The position numbers were made by a program, and so were the translations under genes. Positions 1 through 10,744 of a DNA stretch of 64,000 nucleotides are shown in pieces. Below the pieces are notes generated by a model that searched no databases, was not told the DNA's origin, and saw only the letters and a program-made list of their open reading frames with translations. The stretch covers positions 78,092,255 through 78,156,254 of the forward strand of contig JAAALK010000288.1 of the NCBI GenBank assembly GCA_019279435.1, given 5' to 3'. Source of the DNA: Zizania palustris (lineage: Eukaryota; Streptophyta; Magnoliopsida; Poales; Poaceae). Every line of letters starts with the position of its first letter. The stretch's first letter is position 1.

Positions 1-780
1 GTAACTTCCGTCGGCTAATGTGTGGCCGACGAAAGTTACCTTTTCCTTTAAAAAAAATTCTGGCAAGCTGGGCACGCAATCAGCCACAAGAAGCCGAAAT
101 ACACCGAGTATGACCTTTTAAGGCGGCAAATGAATAGTTGTCGCACCACTCAAACAATCTTTTTTGTGAATCTAAAAATGAAAGATATAGATTGCTTGTA
201 TCAATTGATATTACAGTGTGCTTTGACCCAAGAACAAATTATCTGAAGTTCACTTACATTAGCTTTTAAAAAGAACTAGGATCTGTACAACTTCCAATGC
301 CCGTATAGACAAGCTTGCATCAGCGCAGTCTGCGTGTAACAGTTTAGTGTGCATTAGCACAAATAACCATATAAACATTTTCTTTAACTCACAGAATGAA
401 AAGAAAATAATGAGCTAATGAAAAGCAAGATGTGAATAGTTCCATGGATCTATTTGTGGACATTTCCCAACCAATATCAGGACTATGAATATGATTCATA
501 CAGTTGAACAGAACCCAAGAAAAAAAGTAGGTCTATGTAGCTTGCTGCCCCTTCCTAACAAGAACTACAACTTCTCATTCTCATAAGGAAGTTAGCAGCC
601 TCAATACACGTGGAATGTACATGTTTGTATAATATGCAAATAGAGTATCTCCATAACATTTGTATATATACTAGTTTTAGAATAATTGATTGCATTTCTT
701 AGTCCTGAATGGGAACATTTTTTTATAAAGCAAGCAGAGATATCAATGCAATGAACAAGGTGAGAAAGCAAGTAGCTTAC

Positions 781-840
781 CTGTCCTCTGCAGTTCCTAA
801 GGTTGATATCAACACCAGACTCAATTAGGAGAGAAACAAT
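781..840 (-). pseudogene. isolated ankyrin-repeat exon of XB3/XBAT32-type RING E3 ligase
   Basis: On the minus strand an acceptor (CATCAG at 846-841) precedes a 60-nt open stretch that ends in CAG followed by GTAAGC. It encodes 20 residues, IVSLLIESGVDINLRNCRGQ. This is the second half of an ankyrin repeat and is very close to the exon of plant XB3/XBOS/XBAT32 E3 ubiquitin ligases (usual form ...IVSLL.ESGVDINLRN..GQ). The flanking ankyrin repeats and the RING domain are not visible nearby. It lies inside a CACTA element, so a captured single exon is the best reading. It could be spliced into a chimeric transcript, but no full gene is supported. Confidence 0.6.
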
Positions 841-1257
841 CTGATGGAGCAATGAAATAATTACTTGTTATTCGACTGAGCAAATTAAGAAAGATACCTC
901 AAAAGTTTCGCATATAGAAAATAAGGAAGAACACCTCAAAGCACAAAACATTAGTACTACGTTGCAAAGAATCAGGAAAAATTGAATCTAACTAGTTGAG
1001 CACACTCTGGACCTACACAACAATCACAGGACTCCTAATGCCAAGGTAGTGAAAGAATTGAAAGCCTGTGTTAGGAACTACATATGTTGCCTTGAATTGA
1101 TCTGGAGGGGTATTTATTCACTTAGAATGCATCTACCAGATCAACCCCCGTTTGACCACACGATTGAACTGCAGGATTGCTCTCACTAGCACCAGCATGT
1201 CCCTCCCAATAACCTAATAACCAAAAATGAAAAAAATAGGCGTCATCGAGTGACTCA

Positions 1258-1640
1258 CCTGGCGAGCACCCGCGAGAGCTCGTCGGCCGGCACGAGCGCG
1301 TAGCTCCGCCCCCCTGCTCCGCCACCAGTGCCCTCCGCCGCCGCCTCCCGCACCATCGCCCACCACCTGCCAGCACACAAATGACGGAGCCAACCACATT
1401 GTCATCCTCACCCTCACCTCACCTCACCTCAACCCGAAGCGCCCTCACCGGAGTGGGGACGGGATTAACTGTCTCCGGTCCCTTTCATGGCAAAGGCCCC
1501 ATTATCCAATCCAACGAGGGCGTAGGTCCTACCGGAGGCGTCGGGCTGGAGGAGTAGGTTGTCGGCGTGGCGGAGGGTGAAGGCCCAGTGGAGCACGAGG
1601 AAGACACGGTCGTCGTCATCCGCGGCGGTGGAGGTGGTCG
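1258..1640 (-). pseudogene. unidentified GC-rich coding-like fragments in CACTA
   Basis: Two minus-strand stretches look coding. One (about 1640-1480) reads through D-D-D-R-V-F-L-V-L-H-W-A-F-T-L-R-H. The other (about 1360-1258) reads RSYALVPADELSRVLAR and then stops at TGA, where a GTGAGT donor also lies. The two segments share a related YALV motif (RTYALVGL and RSYALVPA), which hints at duplicated or paralogous pieces. Upstream, 1681-1770 holds a roughly 30-bp tandem repeat (GGGGGAGGCGGAGGCGGGGGT). I do not recognise the protein family. The position between CACTA subterminal arrays suggests captured host sequence. Confidence 0.3.
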
Positions 1641-2184
1641 GGTCGTCGCCGCCGCCCGCACCGACGGGCGGAGCGGTCTCTCTAGATCGAGCGGGGGAGG
1701 CGGAGGCGGGGGTCGGCCAAGCGGGGGAGGCGGAGGCGGGGGTCGGCCAAGCGGGGGAGGAAGCCAGCCGAGCGGCGGCGGCGATGGCCGGGCGGTTTGG
1801 TGGCGGCAGCGGAGGCGGGGAGGTGGCAACCGGGAGGTGGGGGCGAAAAAACTAGGGTTAGGTAGGCGCGTGGGAAAAAATAGAGGCAGTCTGGGAAAAA
1901 TTGTGATGTTAGAAACATATCTTCCGTCGACCACAGTTAAAGCCGACAGAAGTTAACTTTAACTTCCGTCGGCTTTAAAGTTGGTCGACGGAAGTTAAAG
2001 TTTTTATCTTGAGGTGGGCCGAAGCCTCTTACCTTCCGTCAGCCACAGTTAAAAGCCGACGGAAGTTAATTTAATTTTCGTCGGCTCCTGTAGGCCGACG
2101 AAAGTGAATTAACTTCCGTCGGCTTTTTCGAAAGCCGATAAAAATTAAATTTGCCGACGAAAATTTTCTGTTTTCTTGTAGTGA

Positions 2185-2290
2185 TTATCTTTTGTCGGCT
2201 CGGATATATGCCAATGGAAGTTACATTACCTTTCATCGACTCGTATTAAGCCGACGAAAATCTCAGGTTTTTTGATTTTCTTGTAAAAAC
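2185..2290. mobile_element. second CACTA-like terminus abutting the first
   Basis: Immediately after the TAGTG end at 2184 come more subterminal motifs (TTTTGTCGGCTC, AGCCGACGAAAAT). A degenerate terminus, GATTTTCTTGTAAAA, ends near 2287. This looks like the remaining right edge of an older related element into which the first one inserted. It could also be an imperfect duplication of the end. Confidence 0.4.
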
Positions 2291-3214
2291 AAACATGTGT
2301 TTTCCTCCTATTGATCTTATACACATCTATCTACAAAATTCTCACATATCTTCTAACTCGAGAATAAGTTTATAAAGTCTATTTTTGTATCACCTCTATT
2401 TTTCGCTAGATTTTTATTGCGAGTTTTATTACAAATGTAAGCAACGACTGGGCCTGAAGTGAAGCCATTTTCTTGGGCTTCCCTTTTGTGATGCTCCGTG
2501 TAAATAATACTCCGGCAATGAAGCTGGACATCCTACAAACGCAAATCAAAGCCTCGATGAACACTGGCCGGCCTAATAATATTCCTCCTCCTCTTTACCC
2601 TCTTCGCGCGGTTTAGGTTTAAGTTGTGCCGCGAGGCGCGGAGAAGCTGTCGTGAGCTGTGAGCAGTAGAAAAGATGAGAAACTGTTTGGTTGGAATAGT
2701 TGCAGTTTTATATTTTGGTAGTTCATGTTGTTTAGTTACGTTATTAACGTGGGATTTATGTGTAAATCATTCTAATCATGATTTTTTGTAATGTTTATAT
2801 TAAAATTATATATTTTTAAATTACACTAAAATGATATATTTATTAAAATTTTACTTTTTAAAATTTTACATGAACTAATATGTTTTAATAGGACGGTACG
2901 TAATATTCATTCAAAGTTTAACCAAGCTGTGAAATTTGAGTTATACCGGTTTTCAAATTTGTACTACGATCTGCATATTCTGGAAAAACTGGGTGACCAA
3001 AAAAATATTTAGTTCAGATTCTAGCTTCCGAGTCAAATAACTGGTTCAAAATCTGAATCAAACCGTTCTTAATTCTTAAGATTAAATGCCCTTTAAATAA
3101 GTCATAATGTAAAAGTATTATCGCTCTTCTCTAAAAACTTATTTTTTTGCGTCACTGACCAATTATATTATGCACCGTTTTATAACTAGTGACATACTTG
3201 ATCTTCGATAGCTA
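2291..3214. other. intergenic, no gene seen
   Basis: AT-rich sequence with a short GC-richer patch near 2580-2650 (GCGCGGTTTAGG...GCCGCGAGGCGCGG). I see no coding exon, RNA gene or bounded repeat. Confidence 0.5.
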
Positions 3215-3600
3215 GTGGCTGTAGAATGAAAACCGAGCGGAAACGGATAGCGGAAACGGATAGAAATGAGTACTATCATATCTGTTTCCATATTTTTTTA
3301 CGGAAACGAAAACGAATATGGATATCCCGAAAACAGATATGAAAACAGATGTCATCGGAAATGAATACAGACTGAATAAGGAGCAGATACGAATACGGAT
3401 CCGAAAATCTATCGTAAATTAAAAACTCTTTAATATATGAAAAAAATATGATAAACCAATAAATATATTCAATTTACACATACTAATAAATGATAAATAC
3501 ATATAATAAATTAAAAAAACTATTTTACATATAATAAAAAGTTAATGTTTTATTCTCTCGATCCCATAACATATATTCTAGTAACCTAGAATTAGATGTA
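3215..3600. repeat. degenerate GGAAACGGATA-type repeat, possibly hAT remnant
   Basis: Several variants of GGAAACGGATA and its complement TATCTGTTTCC occur between 3225 and 3420, followed by AT-rich sequence. This pattern is common in subterminal regions of grass hAT elements. No terminal inverted repeats or target duplications could be assigned. Confidence 0.3.
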
Positions 3601-3612
3601 ATATTTTATATA

Positions 3613-4910
3613 TTACATCCAATCAAAAGTCACTACCATAGAAATGTACATTAGTGACGAGTCATAACGTACATTAGTGATAAACATGTTTAGCAATTTT
3701 CCACGGAGATTGTCACACATGTTTTTCTCCACATGCATTGTATCGATGGAATGGCGAATATCGAGATATTTCCAATATTCAAGCTCCCACAAAATTGATT
3801 GCTTGTTCCACATTCTATCACAACTTGTGAAAGACCATTTTCGCTTATTGTAACATTTATGTCCTTTACTAGGTCATATACCTCTGCACCTCTAAAATGC
3901 CTAGGAGATCCTCCTTTCTCTATGAAGCCATCAAACTATAGCTTCATTCTTCTGTATATGTATTTAATAGGAAGAAAACATCAATGTCGCATGCACACCA
4001 TTTTCTTAGAATGATTCAACCATGCGCTTGATGTTTCCTCCAAACATTGTGGGCACGATTCACCTTTCCTTTTTCTTTGACCAGATAAGTTATGATGTGC
4101 AAACAAATCATTTATTATTACAAACAACATGGTATGTAGCTGAAAGTACTCTCAGATGTACTCGTCTCAAACCTCAAAATCTACGTGCCACATAATTTTT
4201 AGATCATCCACAAGGGTCTAAGATACATGTCAATGTCATTACCGGGTTGTTTAGGACCAGAGATCAAGATCGACAATATGATATATTTATGTTTCTTACA
4301 AAGCTAAGGGGGGTTGTATATAGACAATAATACTGGCCACGTGCTATGAATACTATTCATGTTACCAAAAGGGTTCATGCCATCGATACTCATGGAAAAT
4401 ATAATATTCCTGCAATCATTAGCAAACCATGAAAATGTGGCGTTAATTGTTATTTATTGAGCAAAATCTGCTGGGTGTCATATCATCGGGTCAATTTTAC
4501 GAGCCTCTTTATGTCACCTCAATCGTTTTGTCTCATTAGTATTTGCAAACATCCGCTTCAGACGAGGATTATAGGAAAATACCATATCATCTTCCTCGGA
4601 ACTTTTCTTCTATTAAACCCATCGTTCAATTCTTGAATCGATGTGTCCCACATGTTAAACATTTGTCAAGATCTGCATACTCTTCACGAAATAGATCACA
4701 ATCATTCATACATGCATATATTTTACCTATATCTAACCCTAGAAGACATACGGTCTTCTTAGCACCATACATGGTTGTAGGAATCTTATTCTCTTTAAGC
4801 ACAAGGTCACTCAACAAATTTAGTAATGCTTTGAAACTCACATCAGACCATCTATATATCACCTTCATTTGTACCTCAATGGCGCGTCCAGCAACTACAC
4901 TGTCGGTCAA
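3613..4910 (-). pseudogene. TNP2-type (Transposase_21) CACTA transposase remnant
   Basis: Two minus-strand reading frames match conserved TNP2 stretches. Positions 4910-4626 contain VIYRWSDVSFKALLNLL, ENKIPTTMYGAKK and CMNDCDLFREEY...CLTCGTHR. Positions 3813-3613 contain WELEYWKYLDIRHSIDTMHV followed by EKNMCDNL. In intact elements these blocks lie in one ordered reading frame, with the metal-binding region further on. Here about 800 bp of frame-broken sequence separates them, and the second block runs straight into the left terminus. The gene is a non-functional relic of the element's own transposase. Confidence 0.7.
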
Positions 4911-5358
4911 CTGTTATGGCCGACGAAGACGGCGGTGGTTGGGACTTAGGAGCAATAAGTGCGGAGCTCGATCTGTGCATAAGGTACTTATATACATATC
5001 ATCAATGACGGTTATCCATATAAGGACATCACTAAAGGTGTCCTTAGGGTTTCAGACAACTCAATATAAAACACTCTTTAGCGACGGGGTCTCAACATAG
5101 ACCATCACTATAGAGGCAATCTTTAGTGACAAGTCATTGTATGACCTATCACTAACTTAGGCGCCACTGTCAGCCTTGTCTTTAGTGACGGGTATTCCTC
5201 GTCTTTAGTGATGGGTCCTATTGCGACCCATCACTAATAAAACAACATTACTAACGCGTGTGAAATAACCCGTCACTAAAAGTGTATTACCGGCGTGCAT
5301 TTTTTACCCATCACTAGAGATGTGTTACTAAAAACTAAAAACCGTTTCTGTGGTAGTG
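3631..5358. mobile_element. deletion-derived CACTA element, TTTAGTGACGGGT family
   Basis: The left end CACTACCATAGAAATG (3631) mirrors the right end TTTCTGTGGTAGTG (5345-5358). Subterminal TTTAGTGACGGGT-type motifs occur at 3648-3690 and densely at 5085-5340. The 1.73-kb length and the broken TNP2 reading frames between the ends indicate an internally deleted derivative. The flanking triplets (AGT left, AAT right) do not match, so the target duplication is not confirmed. Confidence 0.75.
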
Positions 5359-5424
5359 AATTACTATCTCGTCCGTTGTATAATATAGTAATCTAGTAGT
5401 ACGAAAGAGACATTATATAGGAAG

Positions 5425-5775
5425 TGTTCGGGCGCGGTGTCCCATGATCTGATCGATCAGTCTGTGAATGTAAACATCTACAATGAACATTGCCAAGAAC
5501 CTTTTAGAGAGAAGATTAGTAGGTAATTAGCAAGTAATTAGGGGAAACTCGGAAATCGAGTTAGAATTAACAGGAAACTTAAGAGTCAAATAGACATGGC
5601 TATAAAATAGGAAGAAGACAGATCGTATGATTTTGAACAAGAAAATAGAAGAAGAACTTGGCGGCTGGCTCGACAGGTTTATCTTTTGTTTTTCTGTTCT
5701 TGTGTTCTTGCTGTGATTCTATGTGATTATCTGCGTTGATTGTTCTTCGGAGATCCGGGTTGCTGACAAACATGC
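5425..5775 (+). repeat. possible LTR fragment (Copia-like)
   Basis: The segment begins TGTTCGGGCGCGGTGT and carries a TATA-like GGCTATAAAATAGG near 5598. A T-rich tract and GATCCGGGTTGCTGACA follow near the end. The layout (TG start, TATA, T-rich R/U5-like stretch, CA end) resembles a solo LTR. No target duplication or internal retrotransposon domain is visible, so this is tentative. Confidence 0.3.
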
Positions 5776-6133
5776 ATGAACACGTACAGCTAATAGCATC
5801 GTAGTCAAGAGGCTAATCGATCTAGCTAACAAAAGATGCATTATTCAAACTTGTGCAGTGCAACGCGTCGATCGATCGATCGATCGATCAATCGTCCGCT
5901 AGCTGCAACGACGACATTCAGCTAACTGGATTAGATAGATGAGACTCCACTGTTACAATCACAAAATTATTGTTGATAGATCACTTCACGTACACACACT
6001 GCATCTGCCTAGCTAAGCTAGCTAGTAGTCGCCTCGATAGAGGTAGTAGCAACGTGTAGTGTTTTAGTGCAATTAATTAACCTTTTTTGTCACCTTTCTG
6101 TCCATTTGTCACTGCTGATTACATCACTTAGCT

Positions 6134-6474
6134 GCCGTTTGGCAACGGGGTTAAAGTTTAGCCGGTGTCACATCGAATGTTCGGAGGCTAATTAGAATTA
6201 CTAAATATGAGTTAATTATAAAATTAATTGTAGAATACTTAGATTAATCCGTGAGAGAAATCTCTTAAACCTAATTAGTTCATGATTTGACAATGTGGTG
6301 CTACAGTAAAACTATGCTAATGGAGGATTAATTAGGATTAATATATTTGTATCGCCAATTATCTTAGGGGTTCTACAATTAGTTTTATAATTAACTTACA
6401 TTCAATCCTTCTAATTAACATTCGAGCATCCAATATGACAAGAGCTAAACTTTAGCCCCCGTTTGCCAAACGGC
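6134..6474. mobile_element. MITE family A, copy 1
   Basis: Long terminal inverted repeats: GCCGTTTGGCAACGGGGTTA on the left and the complement of CCCCCGTTTGCCAAACGGC on the right. The AT-rich interior includes CATGATTTGACAATGTGGTG. The same interior organisation recurs at about 8631-8965 and 52010-52350, so this is one 340-bp MITE family with three copies here. The autonomous partner is not identifiable from the ends. Confidence 0.6.
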
Positions 6475-7934
6475 ACCTTTAGCTTCTCGAGTCTGACTGG
6501 CCTTGTCCTTAATTAGTTAACCCCCTAGCTAGATCAATTCCATCTTTCACCAGCTCGATCATGGGTGGCTTAACTATAGTCCATATTTGTGTTTAGTTAT
6601 TAGAGAATAAACTCAGTAAAGTAAGATGGAATAATTTCATTTTAATTTTAAGGGATGGTATAAGTCTATCATGCATGCTCACATTATAAGTAGAATGTTG
6701 TGTTCATTAATAATGTGTTTGATTTAGGGGCAAGCTAAGGTGGGATGAATAAATATATCCTATTTTTTCTAGAATAGAATGGTTTCATCCTTCAAACAAG
6801 ATGATTGTTTGGTTCGAGGGATATAATTATCCCATTTTTTGTAGATGGATTCTTGATATAACAAGAGATTTAATAATTCGGTATACATATATATACATAT
6901 ATATATTTCATACTACGTCACATGTGTAGAATAGCTATTCTACTGAGAAATCTACTATTGAGAAAAAATAGTACTCAATTGCTATTCTACCGAGAAAATC
7001 TACTACTGAAAGTAGTACTCCCGTGGTCAGTGTAGAATAGCTATTCTACACACGTGGTGTAGAATATATATATATATTTGGCAATGTATATGAGATCATG
7101 AGATCTTACAATTAAGCACCGAAAGCTTATTATTAATTATATACACATGATCCACTTGTACAAATGGGATGTTTAGGGAGTTTAAGATTATGAAAATTCA
7201 CCCATGAAAATTTCAAAAAGTTGATATTTCTAGTATTTTAAAAAATAGTTTATATAATTTCCACAGCTACTGGATTTTATTATCTCACAAAATTAGATTG
7301 TTTAGAAATGCCGGAGATCCTAAAGTGTAGATGTAGCTACAATAAGCATTCCTAAACAAGCTTAATAATTAACTATATACGCATGAAGAAATTAAATATC
7401 ATCAACTATTTCAATTTAATTAACATATGTATCTTTTAAAAAACGAAAATGTTGTACACACGACTGGAAGAACCGTTTTTCAGACTACCCAATGTAACTG
7501 AGTAGAGTTAGGCCCACCGTTAGTGTATTTGGTCGAGAGTAGAGTTAGGCCCACCGTCGGTGTGTGTTTGGTCGTGCGAGAGTCAGCTCTCCCAATCGCG
7601 TGTATAGGATTCTGTAAAAAATAATAGATTATATTAAATCAAGAATGATTGCAAATCCACGATAATTAATTAATGTCTGGGAATTTAAGGCAGTGGATCC
7701 GCGCTGAAGCCTGAACAACTTGGCGCGTAGCACACAAAAATGGTTGATTAATTAATTAAATATAATTACGCAAGATGACAAACACAAATGTGGGCTCGAC
7801 GACTGATCATCTCTCCATCATCGTCATTAATTATTCGTGTGTGAAATTAGTGCGTATACGTCGTATATGCATATATGATCGAGAGCTAGCTAGGGCCACG
7901 ATCCATTACACGACAATAATAATTGAGATTATTC

Positions 7935-8079
7935 CTAATATGCCACTGAAAAATTATCCAGTTCCAATATATGTCATTGGCTATCTCATTGACATGTGGG
8001 TCCCGGATCCACATGTCAGTGAGACATCCAATGGCATATATGGAACCGGCTGAACTTTCAGTGGCAAATACAGAACTTT
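7935..8079. repeat. near-perfect palindromic MITE-like hairpin
   Basis: Two arms of about 70 bp meet at 8007/8008. The left arm has TATGCCACTGAAAAATTATCC and CATTGACATGTGGGTCC. The right arm has their complement (CCACATGTCAGTGAGAC, then CAGTGGCAAATA). The RNA would fold into one long hairpin. It resembles small foldback MITEs; a similar short foldback lies at 29322-29470. Confidence 0.55.
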
Positions 8080-8630
8080 CTCCTATTCAACGTTAATTAT
8101 AACTAGCTGATAAAATTATGATCGTGACAATGACAATGATGATCATAGAGTTAGCTAATTAAGGGCATGTTCGGAGGATTTTTTGGTAGCTAGATATTTT
8201 CGATAGCTAGCTAGTATGAATAGCTGAATAGTTTGGGTATCTAGTCGATGAGAATTCGAAAAAACTGGAGTTTTTAGATTCTAATTCATTTCTAAATTCT
8301 GCAGCTACTGATTCTCACAATTTAAATCAGAATCTAAATTATTTGTTTCAATTTCAGATTTGAGAAGTAGTTGTAAATACCAAAAACTCTCCAAATTAAC
8401 AGACTCTAAGCTATGCATGCACGTAGGTAGAGGCGAGAGGAGAGGAGGTCCCTGCATGTCTTGGTTGCATTAGGACACGAGTTTAAGGGAAGCTAGCAAG
8501 CTAGGCCACCACTCCACGTACTCCCTTAGCTTCCATCCATCTCCAGCTGCTTCTGCACCTGCATCTGTACCTGCACCTGCAACTATAAGCTATCTACAAC
8601 CTTCACCTAGCTCAAATATTGCCCAATTAA

Positions 8631-8965
8631 GGGATCGTTTGATTCTTTAGTCCAAAAATCTAGTACCGTCGTATCAATGTTTAGATATTATTTTGAAGTA
8701 TTAAATGTAGATTATTTATAAAACGCATCTATAGTCGGTGGATTATTCACGAGACAAATCTAATGAGCCTAATTACGTCATGATTTGACAACGTGATGTT
8801 ACAGAAAATATTTGATAATCGTGGATTAATTAGGCTTAATAAATTCGTCTCACGAATAATCTTTCGATTCTGCAATTATTTTTATAATTAGTTCACGTTT
8901 AATTCTTCAAATTGAAGTCCAAACATCCGATGTAACACTGGACTAGTCCACGAAATCAAACGTCC
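8631..8965. mobile_element. MITE family A, copy 2
   Basis: The ends GGGATCGTTTGATTCTTTAG and its approximate complement (GAAATCAAACGTCC) enclose the conserved interior motifs ATTATTCACGAGACAAATCT and AATTCGTCTCACGAATAATC, which are themselves mutually inverted. Interior similarity to 52010-52350 is high. Confidence 0.6.
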
Positions 8966-9178
8966 ACTTAGTATATGTTTAATACAACCCTAACTCTTAT
9001 ATCTATATTAGAAACTGAAGTTTGTATAATAAAATAAAATAACTTAAATTTTCATTTTTATTTTGTATAAAAACATATTGATGATCTGCTAAATATTATC
9101 AATCCATCCGCTTTGGGTGTTAAATTTAACTAGCTTCAAGAAATGTTGAATCCGTAGGTGTATCAAATGGGATCTAAT

Positions 9179-9487
9179 TACTTTTTCTGTTTTAGAACGT
9201 AAATCATTTTAGCCTCGGCTAGATTCATCTACATCAATGAATCTAGATATATACACCCCGACGACTACTCAACTCTCTCAGCTCATTCAAAGTCTTCCAT
9301 TCGCTCTCACTCTTCAGACTTTTAGTGCCATAGGTTCTCCTAATGGGAGTGAGCTAGGTAGCCTTGCTCCACTCGATCGACTCCGCAAAATATAGTTCGT
9401 CGTTAAATGAACGGACGTTTAGAGTCATTGATCTATAGATGAATTTATGTCTATATTACGACGTACGTTCTGAAACGGAGGGAGTAT
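9179..9487. mobile_element. Stowaway-like MITE
   Basis: The right end ACGTTCTGAAACGGAGGGAG-TA is the standard Stowaway terminus (TACTCCCTCCGTTTCAGAACGT). The left end is a mutated mirror (TACTTTTTCTGTTTTAGAACG). Both are bordered by TA, the expected mariner-type target duplication. Confidence 0.6.
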
Positions 9488-9700
9488 ATCATTAGCCGCT
9501 TGCATAATTGCACATTTGCAGGTCGATCGGTGCAGTGATCTGATCAGCTGAATTGGATCGCGGGTGATTGGCTGTGTGAAACTCCTGCCCCGGTTTCGTC
9601 AGTGTATGTAGTGCTGCTCGCGGACACGAGCTAGAGCCCACGACGCAACAGCGGTCTACATGCGTGGGTCCGAACAGGACAGTTTAACTTAATGAATTAA

Positions 9701-10240
9701 GGGTCCGTTTGGTTTGGTTTATGTACGAGGATGGATATGATGATCTCATTCATGAATTTAAAGATGAGATGATACATGTGAGGTGTTTGGTTGGATGGAT
9801 GTGATGATGCCATTTTTTGTTTGGTTAGGTGTATATAACTTGGATGAGATCAGCTAAAATTTTGTGGGACATGCTTGTCAAATATATATTTTTTAACAAA
9901 AATATAATTGCACGAGATCTATTTTATAGATTAAATTGTAATCGATATAATGATGTAATTAGATCATAAAGTGGATAAATGATTTGGGAGTAAAATTCAT
10001 TTGAATATTTATAAACGGAAAATTAAATGTGTTACAACCCAACCAATTAGGCGATGACACGTCATCTTATCCAATATTAGATGGGTTCATCCAGAAAATT
10101 TTCTCAAATCCCTCCGTCCAGCATATTGAAGGAATATTCCTCTCGGTGGCTATCCCATCCACCCTCACCCTCCAACCAAATAGCTGACTAGATGGGATGG
10201 TCCTATTCTATCAAAGATATCCATCGAACCAAACGGACTC
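9701..10240. mobile_element. PIF/Harbinger (Tourist-like) element, TSD TAA
   Basis: The left terminus GGGTCCGTTTGGTTTGG mirrors the right terminus CGAACCAAACGGACTC. TAA lies directly outside both ends (9698-9700 and 10241-10243), the classic target duplication of this superfamily. The 540-bp length and absence of a coding frame make it non-autonomous. Confidence 0.75.
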
Positions 10241-10744
10241 TAATTGTGGAGCCATGTACAAGAACGGCTATACCATCGCACAAACCTTCGAAACTTGGGG
10301 AAAAGACGAAAATTTTTCGAAGGGAACAATGTATTTGATTCGAAATTAATATCCAGGAAAATGGATTATAATTAAATAATTTTGAGGTGAATCTTAAAAA
10401 TTTTCGACCTCGGAGCTCTGAAAAAGAGAGAAACAATATTATAGAAATGTTTTGGGATAGCTTCAACTCCGAGATTAATACTGAATATAGAATTTGTATA
10501 TATAATATAATATTTTAAACTTATATTTTTATTATAAATAAAAACTATAATACTCACATAAATACTATAAATTCATTCACAACTCTAGAACTAAGATTTT
10601 TTAAGCTAGATTAGACCAACACTAAAAAATCTGAATCTAAAATTGTTCCAATTAAACAAGGCATATATATGGGTGGTGACGATGTCGAGCCAAGACAAGA
10701 GAAGCTTCACTTCACGCAACCAGGGAAGTGCACGTGGCCCTTGC

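Larger units (their letters stand above)
1..2184. mobile_element. CACTA element (right part), carrying gene fragments
   Basis: The right end reads TTTTCTTGTAGTG, the mirror of the CACTACAAGAAAA terminus of many grass CACTA transposons. Copies of the subterminal motif CTTCCGTCGGC / GCCGACGGAAG, in both orientations, fill 1920-2160 and recur at 1-45. This places the left end just outside the window. No transposase is seen inside. The interior instead holds a 60-bp ankyrin exon (781-840, minus) and GC-rich coding-like stretches (about 1258-1640, minus), as expected of a gene-capturing non-autonomous CACTA. The target duplication cannot be tested because the left end is missing. Confidence 0.7.

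Noticed and set aside
4543..5100. 185-aa plus-strand frame
   Set aside because: It runs antisense to the TNP2 transposase remnant and into CACTA subterminal repeats.
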